The position numbers and the translations under genes are program-made. A model generated the notes under the pieces. That model worked only from the letters and a program-made list of their open reading frames with translations. It did not search any database and was not told the DNA's origin. Shown one piece after another: positions 47,328-58,190 of a stretch of 64,000 nucleotides of DNA (its first letter is position 1; each line of letters begins with the position of its first letter). Origin of the DNA: Conus ventricosus (lineage: Eukaryota; Mollusca; Gastropoda; Neogastropoda; Conidae). The stretch lies in assembly GCA_018398815.1 (NCBI GenBank), contig CM031596.1, positions 73,959,918-74,023,917 on the forward strand. The letters run 5' to 3'.

Positions 47328-47390
47328 GATTTCCGTTGTCCCTTGTCTGGGCTCCTGAATGCGATTCATGATGACCAACAGAGTTAAATG
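47328..47390 (-). CDS. Host receptor-like gene, small juxtamembrane exon
   Basis: A 63-base exon with a strong acceptor (TTTGTTTCAG) and donor (GTAAGT). It encodes FNSVGHHESHSGAQTRDNGN and supplies the single base that completes the leucine codon at the start of the transmembrane exon. Hydrophilic sequence just before a membrane helix suggests an extracellular stalk. Further 5' exons, expected at higher coordinates, were not identified. Confidence 0.75.
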
Positions 47391-48167
47391 CTGAAACAAA
47401 ATACACATTCATCACAATTTACAATCTGCTTATTTTGCTGATTGTGCCAACAGTACTAAAAACTGTCAAACAGGATTAAGAAAAATGTCAAACTGAAAAA
47501 CTGCAAATAAGAAGGAAAAAAGTGAATCCACCGAGTGCTGGTCGCTTTTCAATACTCCAGCAGACAATAATATTAATGTCACAAGACCTTATCACAGCTA
47601 TATTTTTCCGTCCCATGCGAGACAGTTAAAGGGCCAAACAAACAAGGCTTACACATTTCTGATCCAACATTTTTGTTGTTGTAGTCCAAGCAGAGGCATG
47701 TATCAAACTTGTGTACTAGTTAACTAGGGAAAATTAAGTTCCCAGAAAGTGATGACATCATTTTTGCACAATTGTGTGTGTGTTGTCATTGTTTGAATAT
47801 CGCCTGACCACTTGTGTACAAGCTTTCATGCCATATCTAAATTATCTACAGGAAAATAAACCTAGTCGAGTTCGGTATTAAAAGAATTGTGGGAATTCGC
47901 CTGTTCAGTCATCTCAAAAGCACAGATATATTACATTTTTCATGACAACCACTAATTACCAAACTAACAGCCCCACTTAATGGCCGCTCAGCAATGCCGA
48001 ACACATTGTTGCCAGACCGGCTTTATACAAATGACATTCAGTTCGCCAAGTACAGCACGGTTAGCTGGCTGGTGGGGAGCAGCCTGCAGAAAACACCCCT
48101 TTCCCTGACCTGCATTCACGGCTTGGCCTCTGCAGCTGTGGGTGAGCTGTAAACTCCCCTTGCTCTC

Positions 48168-48183
48168 AAAACTAAGTGGCTTG
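48168..48183 (+). repeat. Target-site duplication, left copy
   Basis: AAAACTAAGTGGCTTG, repeated exactly at 49068-49083 on the other side of the retroposon. Confidence 0.9.
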
Positions 48184-49067
48184 ACCAGCCGCCGTGGTGA
48201 AGTGGTTAGCGTCGCGGACTCCCGGCTGGGAGGTCGTGGGTTCAAATCCCATCAGAGGCATGTGGGTTTTTTCTGCCCCGACCGGCTCCTACCCAGAGTT
48301 GAGTTTGCTGCGGACTCAGTTGGGAAGACTGGGACCACACAGTCGAGTTTCATCCACTTAATGGATGCGTTTCTGAGAGTGTTGCTCAAATTTCCTGACT
48401 AACACTGCAGGTGCCTGTATCTCTCGGGCCTGGTTGACGCCAGGATATATTATGAAAGGAAGCGTAGAGTACAGCCCTGTCATGTAGTCTCAGACCGAAA
48501 TGGAAATCCGTAGCATCATCTTAATCATCCTCATTCCCACTGATCAGCATTAAAAAAAAAAAAAAGTCTCAAATTCTGTGGCCCTTCATGCCCTGCTCTC
48601 ATGGTGACCTCAATTTCGATGTCCTCTCCACGTCTGTGGCCTTGGTTTGCTTCCGTCGGGGTCACCGGTATCGGCGAGTCCATGGGGGCTGTCGTTGGAC
48701 GGACGTGTCATATGTATCTAGATTCATGAAAATCATAAGATGTCCGGAGAGAGAGCTCACTCACGCCGGCTCCGCGACTAAGCAATTATTGTCGTCAGTA
48801 GGGGCTTAGTAGGTGGTGTCCTGCGTATGTTAGATCAGAACAGGCGCCACTGAACACCACCGAAGTGACTCGGCAGCAGTGCAGTGTCTCCTCTGGTGGG
48901 TTGCCTCTTGACGACTTGACATTGACTGGTCCCTGTGGATTGCCGGTGCCGGGGCTGCGGCGGGGCCGGCCGGGCTATGGCTGTGGACGGGGTGTCGGAA
49001 TGAGCGGCGTGGGTGCACTGCCTCTGAGGTGACGCAGAGGTTGGGACAGAAAAAAAAAAAAAAAAAA
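48184..49067 (+). mobile_element. Large tRNA-headed retroposon (family 2), full-length copy
   Basis: Begins with a tRNA-like head: A box TGGTGAAGTGG and B box GGTTCAAATCC, as in RNA polymerase III promoters. The body of about 800 bases has no protein-coding frame, and the element ends GAGGTTGGGACAG plus an A-tail of about 22. A perfect 16-bp target-site duplication flanks it, showing insertion by LINE machinery. At 0.88 kb it is long for a SINE. Other copies are at 8433-9312, 42595-43520 and 62055-62890. Confidence 0.9.
48189..48260 (+). promoter_or_regulatory. Internal RNA polymerase III promoter (tRNA-like A and B boxes)
   Basis: The A box (TGGTGAAGTGG) and B box (GGTTCAAATCC) fit the consensus TRGYNNARNNG and GWTCRANNC and are spaced about as in a tRNA gene. 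The sequence around them does not close into a full tRNA cloverleaf that I can support, so it is a retroposon head, not a tRNA gene. Confidence 0.75.
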
Positions 49068-49083
49068 AAAACTAAGTGGCTTG
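49068..49083 (+). repeat. Target-site duplication, right copy
   Basis: Exact copy of 48168-48183; the leading A residues could belong to the tail. Confidence 0.9.
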
Positions 49084-49940
49084 CTCAGAACAGCCGTGTT
49101 ATGTACATTTTTTCCCAAGGGCAGTCACCATTTCATCTGCCTGGTGGAAGGCAAAGGAGATGTCACAGTACGGCTCTGCACCACACCTGTTTCTTCTTAA
49201 CATTTCTCTGGAGTAATAAAGTTACTTAATACATATTATCATTCTGAACTAAAAATCAGTAATATACATTCAGCAGACAATAAACATTTAATAACATGTG
49301 CTTCTCTTCCCTTCTCCTTCCTCTTTTTGTTTAGTTCTGTTCTTGTTTTCTTTTAAATGTTTCTACAGTTACAATCATCTACTGCTTTGTTTCATTTTCA
49401 CCACATACGTATCTAGATTCATGAAAATCATAAGTAATTTTATGATATGTGCGTACAGATGAATTTTAATCTTTCATTTTAATGGAGTTTGAATATTTTA
49501 GAGAGACCATACAAAACTTTCGCAAGAGCAACTTTCATAACAGATTGGATTTATTAAAATATACAAATGAAATCCGATTTCTAAATTTCAAAGAAAAAAA
49601 GTCCCTTTCCCTCATTTAAAAAAAGGATCCAATAAACAGTGGTAATAGTGGTGAAAATACCCATCAAATCAGGAAAAAAAGTATGTAAATGAAATACTGC
49701 AACTATCCACCAAGATGTTGTGCTAATCAATTGCTTCTTTGCAGATTTCATTATTAGAGCAAGTTTCATTTCTTGTCACTTCAGAGATTTGTGGTGGTGT
49801 TTTTTTTCCGCTCCAATTCATATTGTTGTGCACCACGCCCCCATGGATACTTGCTCTTTAATTGGTTAACCACTGTGCTATTAAGGAATGTGTATAAATT
49901 TTGAATGTGTGATTGTGAAAGTGACAGGGATAAAAAGAGA
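49084..49940. other. AT-rich noncoding interval
   Basis: No gene recognised. Part of the sequence ATCTAGATTCATGAAAATCATAAG occurs near 49412 and also within the retroposon body near 48716, a short shared segment. Confidence 0.4.
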
Positions 49941-49944
49941 ATAT

Positions 49945-49947
49945 GTA

Positions 49948-50021
<74 letters not shown>

Positions 50022-50073
50022 CGTGTGTGTCTGTGTGTGTGTGTGCATATATATGTGAGTATGAGTGTGTGTG

Positions 50074-50134
<61 letters not shown>

Positions 50135-50158
50135 CGAGTGTCAGTGCGTGTACACACT
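49945..50158. repeat. (GT)n compound microsatellite
   Basis: About 200 bp of GT with GCGC and TATA interruptions. All frames here are artefacts. Confidence 0.95.
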
Positions 50159-50159
50159 A

Positions 50160-51260
50160 TGGAAGAGGAGGGGGAAGGGTACGAGAGTTCAGGCATCTGG
50201 AGAGAAGATTCATGAGGAGAGTAATGGAAACACTGACAACAGGTGTGGAAGACAAAATTAGATCAAATTTCCAGCAAAAATTAACAAAAACTGAGGGAAA
50301 GTGAAAGACTGGTACTGGATACAGACTGAAAATTACACCCACCATCACACACAACCGTCATACACACACACACACACACAGAGAAATGGTAAAAAAAATA
50401 TTCATTTTTTTCTTACCACAATGACTTATTTGAAAACTGATTATTTTTCTTTTTTTGAGAGAATAACAGCGAAAGACAGACAGAGAGAGAGACTGAGACA
50501 GAGGGAGGAGGAGGTATGTGTTACATGAAAATAGTACATAATTTATTAAGAATATACAAAAAAAAACCAGAATGGGGCAGGGAGGAGGTGGGGAAGGAGG
50601 AGGGAAGAGAGGATGTAGGGACGGAGTGGGTGGGGGAAGGTATCTCCTTTTCTGCTTTTAAACAATCTACACAAACAAAAGCAGAAAAAACTCTTATTGC
50701 TGTTCCTTAAAGTCAGCTAGACACTAAATCTATACTGTTTTAATTGTTCACTTCTGTAGCTTTATCTCCTGGACCCTTCTGCAGTGAGGATGTGCAATGA
50801 CTTTTGGATTTTTCCTTTTCTTCATTACGATTTACATCTATTACTTGGTCTTAACCCCTTGAGCGCCAGCATCTGTGTAAATGAGTACATTCCCCTTGCC
50901 AAGGGTTTTTGGGCGTTTTTGCATAAAATAAACAAAAATTCATAGCTCCTCATCCAGCTAAGAAACCCCCATAAAACTGTATATTTTAGGAATCTGCATT
51001 ATTCCTCTATGTGTTGACATCAAAAGCAAACAGAAATATTTATCTGGGTATGAGCACCATGCTGTTATATAAACAGATGTGGAAAAAAGGATAAAATCTG
51101 TTAGAAAAATATTTGTGAAATATGACGCAGCTGGAAGTTTTCACCAGTTGGAACTTTTATCCCCAGGTTTCCACTAAATGGCAGTATTGCTGGGCTATAA
51201 AAATTTGGTAGTGAAAATTTCGCTTGAAACCTAGCTGTCCTTGTTCAAGTTGCAGCTCTG
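50160..51260. other. Noncoding interval with GA-rich stretches
   Basis: GA-rich tracts at 50475-50520 and 50575-50640; otherwise nothing recognised. Confidence 0.4.
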
Positions 51261-51400
51261 ATTGTCTGTCACGCCCCTGACACACCTCTCCCTCTGCCGT
51301 GAACGCCCTCCCACTTCAGTCCATCTTCTCTTTCGCCCCGCACAGACTGAAAGCAAATCTTCTTCTTCGTGTGTGTCAGTTTCAAGCTGCCAAGAAGCAC

Positions 51401-51500
51401 NNNNNNNNNNNNNNNNNNNNNNNNNNNNNNNNNNNNNNNNNNNNNNNNNNNNNNNNNNNNNNNNNNNNNNNNNNNNNNNNNNNNNNNNNNNNNNNNNNNN
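51401..51500. other. Assembly gap (100 N)
   Basis: Exactly 100 N inside or beside a LINE remnant. Confidence 0.95.
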
Positions 51501-52016
51501 CTTAATTAAAAAACAACTCTTTCAGATCCGTCCAAACCTTCAGGAGTTCCTCCAATCCACGTCGGGAGGTCGTAAAGAGGAACGGTTCTGTGCCGGCTGC
51601 ACACCGCCATTCGTATTTTACCCATGCTTACCTTTTAAAGAGTGAAGAAGCTCCGTGGGCATTCCATGTCATGCGCCACTCACAATGAAACATGTTCTTT
51701 TAGAGTGTTGGGACTTGCACGATGTGAGACACAAACATTTTACAGCGGAGTCCATGAAGATCCTGTTCAGGGATGTCCCGCCTGATGTGATCCTTGAGTT
51801 TTTGAGAGAGATTAACATTTTTCATCTGATTTAAGATTTTACGGCAGAAAGATTTTTAACAAAGTTTCTGGTGCGTTTCTAGACGATGTCATTTAACGAG
51901 ATGTATGAAAGGTTTTTTTTTTTTTTTTCATATATGACTGGTGAGTTGATTTTAACGTGGTGACAGCCCTGATATGCTTTGCGGTCGGCTGGGCTATAAG
52001 CACATTATCTTATCTT
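51501..52016 (+). mobile_element. LINE 3' remnant (I/Jockey-like C-terminal end)
   Basis: Two consecutive frames encode FCAGCTP and then CHAPLTMKHVLLECWDLHDVR, EFLREINIFHLI and a TAA at 51832-51834. The Cys/His pattern with PLTxxHxLxxC is the C-terminal signature of I/Jockey-type LINE reverse transcriptase proteins. A 3' untranslated part with GGGCTATAAGCA and the simple repeat CTTATCTTATC follows, then CA repeats. The rest of the element is missing or in the gap. Confidence 0.65.
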
Positions 52017-52017
52017 A

Positions 52018-52139
52018 TCCACACACACAACCACACCACACCACACGCCACACACACGTGCACACACACATTGACATACATACAAGCGCACATGCAACAC
52101 ACACACACAAGAGCACACACACACACACAGAGCACGCGC

Positions 52140-52182
<43 letters not shown>

Positions 52183-52262
52183 ACACACACACACACACAC
52201 ACAGAAAGAGAGGGAGAGAGACAGAGAGCGAGAGACAGACAGACAGGTAGAGAGAGAGGGGG
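52018..52262. repeat. (CA)n then (GA)n microsatellite
   Basis: CA dinucleotides to about 52203, then GAGA/GACA units. Confidence 0.95.
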
Positions 52263-52481
52263 GTGCCAGAGAAATGACAAGGTGTATTGGCCAGCGTGGG
52301 TCACCTGAGGGATACACCGCATTCATCTCTTTGATCTGGCGTTGGTTCTGGTCAGGAAAATCTCGATCAGCGCCTCCTCGTCTGTGCCAGGACCCTGACA
52401 AATTGGTCAGCACCACGTCACAACTTCAAGCCGTTTGTGCCATATGGCTGTCATAGCTGCCATTCGGGTAGCATGCGTGCG

Positions 52482-52513
52482 TGCGCGCACGCGCGCGTGT
52501 GTGTGTATATGTG

Positions 52514-52548
<35 letters not shown>

Positions 52549-52575
52549 CGCGCGCGCGCGCTTACGTGCGCACGT
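52482..52575. repeat. (GT)n/(GC)n microsatellite
   Basis: GT tract followed by GCGCGCGC and CGCACG units, alternating purine-pyrimidine throughout. Confidence 0.9.
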
Positions 52576-52859
52576 GCGCTTGGGTGAGAGATCTTGGTAC
52601 AAGAGTGTTGGTTCTAAACCGCTTAGTTTGCTATGTTATCACGTTGTGCGAGTCTTGGTTCTCGCATATAGCATGTATTATGAAAATGCTAGGAACGTTA
52701 TTCCATGCGGCTTTATCTTTAATCGGCTCATACCGTGGCCTTGACAATAATTAGTGGATCTTATCTGTTTGGATCTTTAATCTTAACTCAAGGTATCCGT
52801 TTCCATCGTTTCCCAGCCAAATAAACAAAGAAAATCCAATTCAAACTCACTGTGTAATT

Positions 52860-52903
52860 AAGAGAGAGAGAGAGAGAGAGAGATACTTGTGTGTGCGTGT
52901 GTA

Positions 52904-52958
<55 letters not shown>

Positions 52959-53133
52959 CCCACGCATGCATGAAGGTATATTCGATGCGTAAGCCTACTG
53001 ATATATACTGCATACGTACCATCCCAGTACTGCCATTTCATGCTCGACATTATGTGTAGGCCTATACGATGTAACTGTGTGTATGTGTGTGTGTGTGTGT
53101 GTGTGTGTTTGTGTGTGTGTGTTGGGTGTGTGT

Positions 53134-53169
<36 letters not shown>

Positions 53170-53250
53170 GTATGTATGTGTATATATATATATATATATA
53201 ATATATATATATATATATAATATATAATGTGTGTGTGTGTGTGTTTGTTA
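52860..53250. repeat. Compound GA/GT/TA microsatellites
   Basis: (GA)n at 52860-52883 and 52922-52955; (GT)n at 53074-53148; (GA)n at 53148-53170; (TA)n at 53179-53225; (GT)n at 53228-53245. The TA tract can form a hairpin. Unique DNA (52956-53073) lies between. Confidence 0.9.
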
Positions 53251-53909
53251 GCTCGCTTTGAAATATCAACCAAACCACCACCACAACAAAAGCAACTACA
53301 GCTACAACAACAAAAATGCTGAAAGCAAAATCCACGAGTCGCTATGAGCATAGTAAAGGAAAAGGAGAAGGAGGAGAGGAGGAAGAAAGAAGGGGTGATA
53401 TATACAGGAAGAGAAAAAAAATCTGCCCATAAAGAATGTTGTTGATGCCTATTCTTACGAGAATATTGAATACAAACGCGTGCTAATCCACATGAAATAT
53501 TATACGAAAAGAGCGGCATTTGCAGCATGAAGTAGATAGCAATGTGACATTTCAATTGCAGAAGTGATAGTCTAGGCAAGATGTAAGTTGTTCCCACACC
53601 AACAATGTCATACCGCTCATTTTCTGCTCGGAGATTTCAGACTGTACAAACAAATACATAAATACATGCCGTTTATAGAATAGCTGTGCACAAGGGTCAC
53701 ATTGGGGTGTCAAACTGTTCTTATTTCACCCTTGCGGTCACTTGCTATATCTTGTGCATTGATTGAAAGAAAAAAAAAAAAAAAAGAGAAAAAGAAAATA
53801 TAGGAAGAGACTCCAAGCAGAAACTGCATGGAAGATACCATTAACAACGACTTACAAACATATATGAACACGCGTGCAGTTGTGGGCGCATGCGTACGCA
53901 CGTGTTGTT

Positions 53910-53910
<1 letters not shown>

Positions 53911-53946
<36 letters not shown>
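53911..53946. repeat. (GT)n microsatellite
   Basis: Pure GT tract just before the LINE start. Confidence 0.9.
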
Positions 53947-53947
<1 letters not shown>

Positions 53948-53954
53948 ATTGCAG

Positions 53955-56900
53955 ACCTTATGCGCCCATATGTCCACGTCCTTTGCCCTGTGGGTTGGGC
54001 ATAGAATAGACCCACTGCCCTGCCATGCATGTCGTAAGAGGCGACTAAGCAGGACCACCTTGCCCCGAGGATAAAGGGGTTTGCGTAGGGCTAACAACCC
54101 TGCCTGTAAAAAAAGACGAGTTACAGAAGCATTGACGACAATGAACCAAAGCATTCACCTGGGCAATGAAGGGTCTCCATCCCGGAGACTTATGACGCAG
54201 TGCAGTGAAAGCCGAAAGGAAGCTGCAAGGCCGACTCCCCTTCTAACACCCAGGACAACAACGAAAGTAGCCACATGGAACATCAGGACGATGTTTGAAA
54301 CAGGAAAAACCATCCAAGTTGCGAGAGAGATGAAAAACTACAAGATCGGAGTGCTAGGACTGAGTGAGACAAGGTGGCTACAATCAGACAGCTAGACTTT
54401 CATCTGGAGATCACTGCTGTACTCAGGACACACAGAGGATGGAGCCCCCCACACTGGGGGTGTGGCCCTGATGCTGGCACCCGGAGGCAAAAGGGGGCAC
54501 TCATTCGATGGGAACCTGTCAACTCCCCGCATCATCACACCCAAAGTTTACCACGAAGAAGAAGAATGACATCAGGCTGAACATCATCCATGCTATGCTC
54601 CCACCAATGATGCGGAAGAAGAGAAGAAAGATGACTTCTACCAGCAACTACAGACAGTGATAGACAAAAGAGGACAAAGGACATAACCATACTGATGGAG
54701 ATTTTAACGCCAAGACGGAAGGGACAACACAGGCTACGAGACATCAGGGGGACACATGGACTGGGACAGATGAACGAGAATGGTGAGCGTTTGCAGACTT
54801 GTGCGCCCGAACCAGCTGGTGATAGGAGGAAGCATCTTCCCACACAAGCGCATCCAAAAGGGCCCCACATGGAGATCCCCGAACCATGTCACGGAGAACC
54901 AGATTGACCACATCTGCATTAGCCGCAAATTCAGGAGATCATGGCGGGATGTACGAGTGATGAAGGTGCAAACTGTCATCAGACCCCCACCTTCTTTAAC
55001 AACAGTGAGACTTCGCCTCAAGAGATTCACCAACACCAACAACACATGTACAGGTACAATGTCGGACTACTCCGAAACGGGGACACACAAGCAGCATTCC
55101 AGATCAGCCTTTCCAACGGGTTCCAGCCGCTACAAGAGCTGATAGAAGACAGTGAGATGGACATCGAGACACAGTGGGAACACTGCAAAAGCTTTGGCAT
55201 GACACATGTGAAGAGACCCTTGGCAAGAAGAAGGCCCAGCACAAAGATGGATCTCTGCCGACACCTTTCCCACAAGTTGGAAACAAGGGAGAAAAAGAAA
55301 GCTACACTGAACACGAGCCGAACAAGAGCAGCTAGGCAAAGGAAACAGGAAGAGCACACAGCAGCGAAGGGAGAAGTAAAGAAGAGCATCAAAAAGGGAC
55401 AAGGGGGACTACTTTGACGACCGGGCCACCAAGCAGGGGCAGCAGCCGGACAGGGGAATCTGAAGGACCTGTCCTGGTGACCAAGAAGCTGAGGGGTAAG
55501 TTCCAGCAGACAGACAAGCCCGTGAAGGGACAAGAACGGAAACCCACTGACAACAACCGAGGAACAGCTAAAACGATGGGCGAAACACTTCGGGGAGCTG
55601 CTGAACCGCCCCGCCCCTGACGCACCACCAGAAAATCCACCTGCAGAGACTGACCTGCCCATCAGCTGGACAAACCCCCCAAAGGCAAGATCAAGAAGGC
55701 CATCATGACTCTGAAAAAGGGGAAGGCTGCAGGCCGGACGAGATACAGCAGAAGCCATCAAAGCAACATAGAGACAGCTGTCAACATGCTATACACCTCT
55801 TAAAGCAAGATCTGGGAGAAGGAGGAGGAACCGGCTCAGGGGAAAAGAAGGAATCATCATCAAGCTGCCGAAGAAAGGGGGACCTCGGGGGACTGCAGCA
55901 ACTACCGAGGGATCATGCTCCTGTCAACGCCGGGCAAGGTTCTCAACGGGGTTCTACGGGAGAGAATGAAAGGGGGCCGTCGACCCCAAGCTCCGAGACC
56001 AGCAGGGAGGCTTCCGGCAGAACAAATCATGTGCCGACCAGATCGCCAGCCTGCCATCATCGTGGAGCAGTCGCTGGAGTGGAACTCCCCCCTTTACATC
56101 AACTTCATAGATTATGGAAGGCTTTTGACAGTGTGGACAGAGAGATGCTGTGAAGCTGCTGAGGCATTTCGGGGTCCCCGAGAAGATCATCTCCCTCATC
56201 CGGTGCACCTACCAAGACATGAACCCGCAGGATTGCCCACCCGGCCACCTGTCCGAAAGTTTCGAGGTGAAAAACCGGAGTTCGGCAGGGATGCCTGCTG
56301 TCGCCGTTCCTTCTTCCTCCTGGTCATTGAAATGGAAACATGAAAACCACTACAACAGGCGAAACAACGGTATACAGTGGACACTCTGGACGCAGCCCGA
56401 CGACCTTGACTTCGCTGACGACCTGGGCGCCCTGTCACACACCACAGCCAAAATGCAGGACAAGACCACTCCGCTTTGGAGACCACACAGCCGGGACAGG
56501 GCTCAAGATTAACAGGAAGAAAAACCGAGCTGATGAAAATCAACACCCCTGCCAACACACCAGTCACAGTCGATGGAGACCCATCAGGGGGGTGGAGTCT
56601 TTTGTCTACCTGGGGAATGGGTTGACCAACAGGGAGGCACGGACCGAGACGTCACAGCCAGAATTTGGGAAGGCAAGAGCAGCTTCGTCATGCTCAGAAC
56701 ATCTGGGGATCTGGAGGAATCAGCATAAGAACCAAACTCCGCATCTTCAACTCCAATGTGAAATCATTCTGCTCTAACGGATGCGAGACGGCGAACAACA
56801 CAGACGATGCAACAAAAGATTCAGACATTCTTCAACACCTGTCTGAGGGGCATCTACAAAATCCGATGGCAGGACAAAAGGTCCGAAACGAAGATCTTGG

Positions 56901-57168
56901 GAGCGGCGGGGCAGGAACCAGTGGCCAAGCAGATACTGCGAAGGAAGTGGGGCTGGATCGGACACACCCTCAGGAAGCCAGCATCCAGTACCACACGCCA
57001 AGCCCTGACCTGGAACCCACAGGGAAAGAGCACTGAAGCGGAGTTGAAACAACAAGGGGCAAACTGGACTGGAATGACCAAACAGCCAAGAACAGAGTGC
57101 GATGGCGAAGAGTCTTGATGGCCTATGCCCACCGGGAGCGACGGGCATAAATGAAATGATGAAGTCCA
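53955..57168 (+). mobile_element. Non-LTR retrotransposon (RTE-like LINE), nearly full-length, many frame breaks
   Basis: The 5' region has GTCGTAAGAGGCGACTAAGC, followed by an apurinic-endonuclease domain (KVATWNIRTM near 54279; LGLSETRW near 54355; the Asn/His part QIDHICISRKFRRSW near 54900). The reverse transcriptase follows (YRGIMLLSTPGKVLNGVL near 55900; LYINFIDYGR near 56090; DFADDLGA near 56410), and the C-terminal region has GWIGHTLRKP near 56950. The 3' end is GGGCATAAATGAAATGATGA. At least ten frame changes are visible. The clade is not certain; the single ORF and short tail suggest RTE. Confidence 0.85.
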
Positions 57169-57239
57169 CGCCTGACTATGGGATAGGGTTTACTGCAATG
57201 AAAGAAAACTGGGCTTTCTGTAGTAGGCCCCTATCGCCC

Positions 57240-57243
57240 CCCC

Positions 57244-57274
<31 letters not shown>

Positions 57275-57281
57275 AAAAAAA
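57240..57281. repeat. Poly-C then poly-A run
   Basis: About 26 C followed by about 17 A, at the start of the second low-quality block. Confidence 0.9.
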
Positions 57282-58190
57282 TCCCCCTCCTGATCAAGAA
57301 GACACGCTGGGTGAGCACTGTAAGCAGAAAGCGCCTGTCTTGCGCCAATTACCACATAGATGGCCTCCTTGACGCACCAGGCGTCGTACTCGGGCCCGGC
57401 GGGCCCAAAGCAACCCTTGACCCTCCTTGTGTCCCCGCTCAGCCCCCTTTGATGCCTCAACGACCCTTTACACACCATGTCATCCTCCAAATATATAAAC
57501 CACACAAACATACCCCTGTAGAATGACCTAGATCCCCAAAAAACAAGGAATTCAAAAATTTTAACACGCCCAAACATACGCGGCTAAACAAACAGGCAGA
57601 CTTGACCTGGTTGCCCGCCATTTTTAAAAATGACGTTTGAATAAAAACATGCACCAACTCAGTAAACACCAAATTTGGAAACCCTTTCATGGCGCCCTTT
57701 TTTTCTTCGTGCTGGGTTTCATTTAAAAGTCCCCCATGCTGCGGCCTTTTCATTCTGCTGCGTGGTGCCCTTTCAGTGGTGTTTCTATCCTTTCACTCAC
57801 CTTGGCCCGGTTAGTTTATTTTCGAAGTCTCCCGGCACCAGCAAAAGTCATGGGCAGGGTTTAGGGTTTGACCCCCAACTCATGCGGCACAGTGGAAAAA
57901 AAAGTTATCGTTGTCGGTAGGGGGTTTAGTGGGTGTCTTGACTAACTGAGGGGGGTTTTGGGGTTGAGGATATTTTTGGGGGGAGGGGGGAAAACCCGGA
58001 ATTTGATTGGTCGGGGAAGGGGTTCCACCGAGACCTCACGGATGAGAGCACCCAAAAATTGATAAAAATAAATAAAATTTAAAAATCACATTTCTCCCCA
58101 CCAAAAAGCTACAAACCCCCCCCTTTCACATGACATCTTGGGTGACAGATTATGGGCCCAGGCATCATCGTGGCCATTTCAATCACAAAG
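57282..58190. other. Low-quality interval, possible degraded family-2 retroposon
   Basis: Homopolymer errors resume here. Between about 57660 and 58060 fragments such as GTTATCGTTGTCGGTAGGGG resemble the 48.78-kb part of the family-2 retroposon, but the match is weak. No gene recognised. Confidence 0.35.

Noticed and set aside
48184..48260. A functional tRNA gene
   Set aside because: A and B boxes are present, but I could not support a complete cloverleaf, and the A-tail and target duplication show a retroposon.
49905..50261. Cysteine/valine-rich protein
   Set aside because: It is a (GT)n microsatellite translation.
55027..55761. Minus-strand 244-codon frame
   Set aside because: It is antisense to the LINE, which has recognisable endonuclease and RT motifs on the plus strand.
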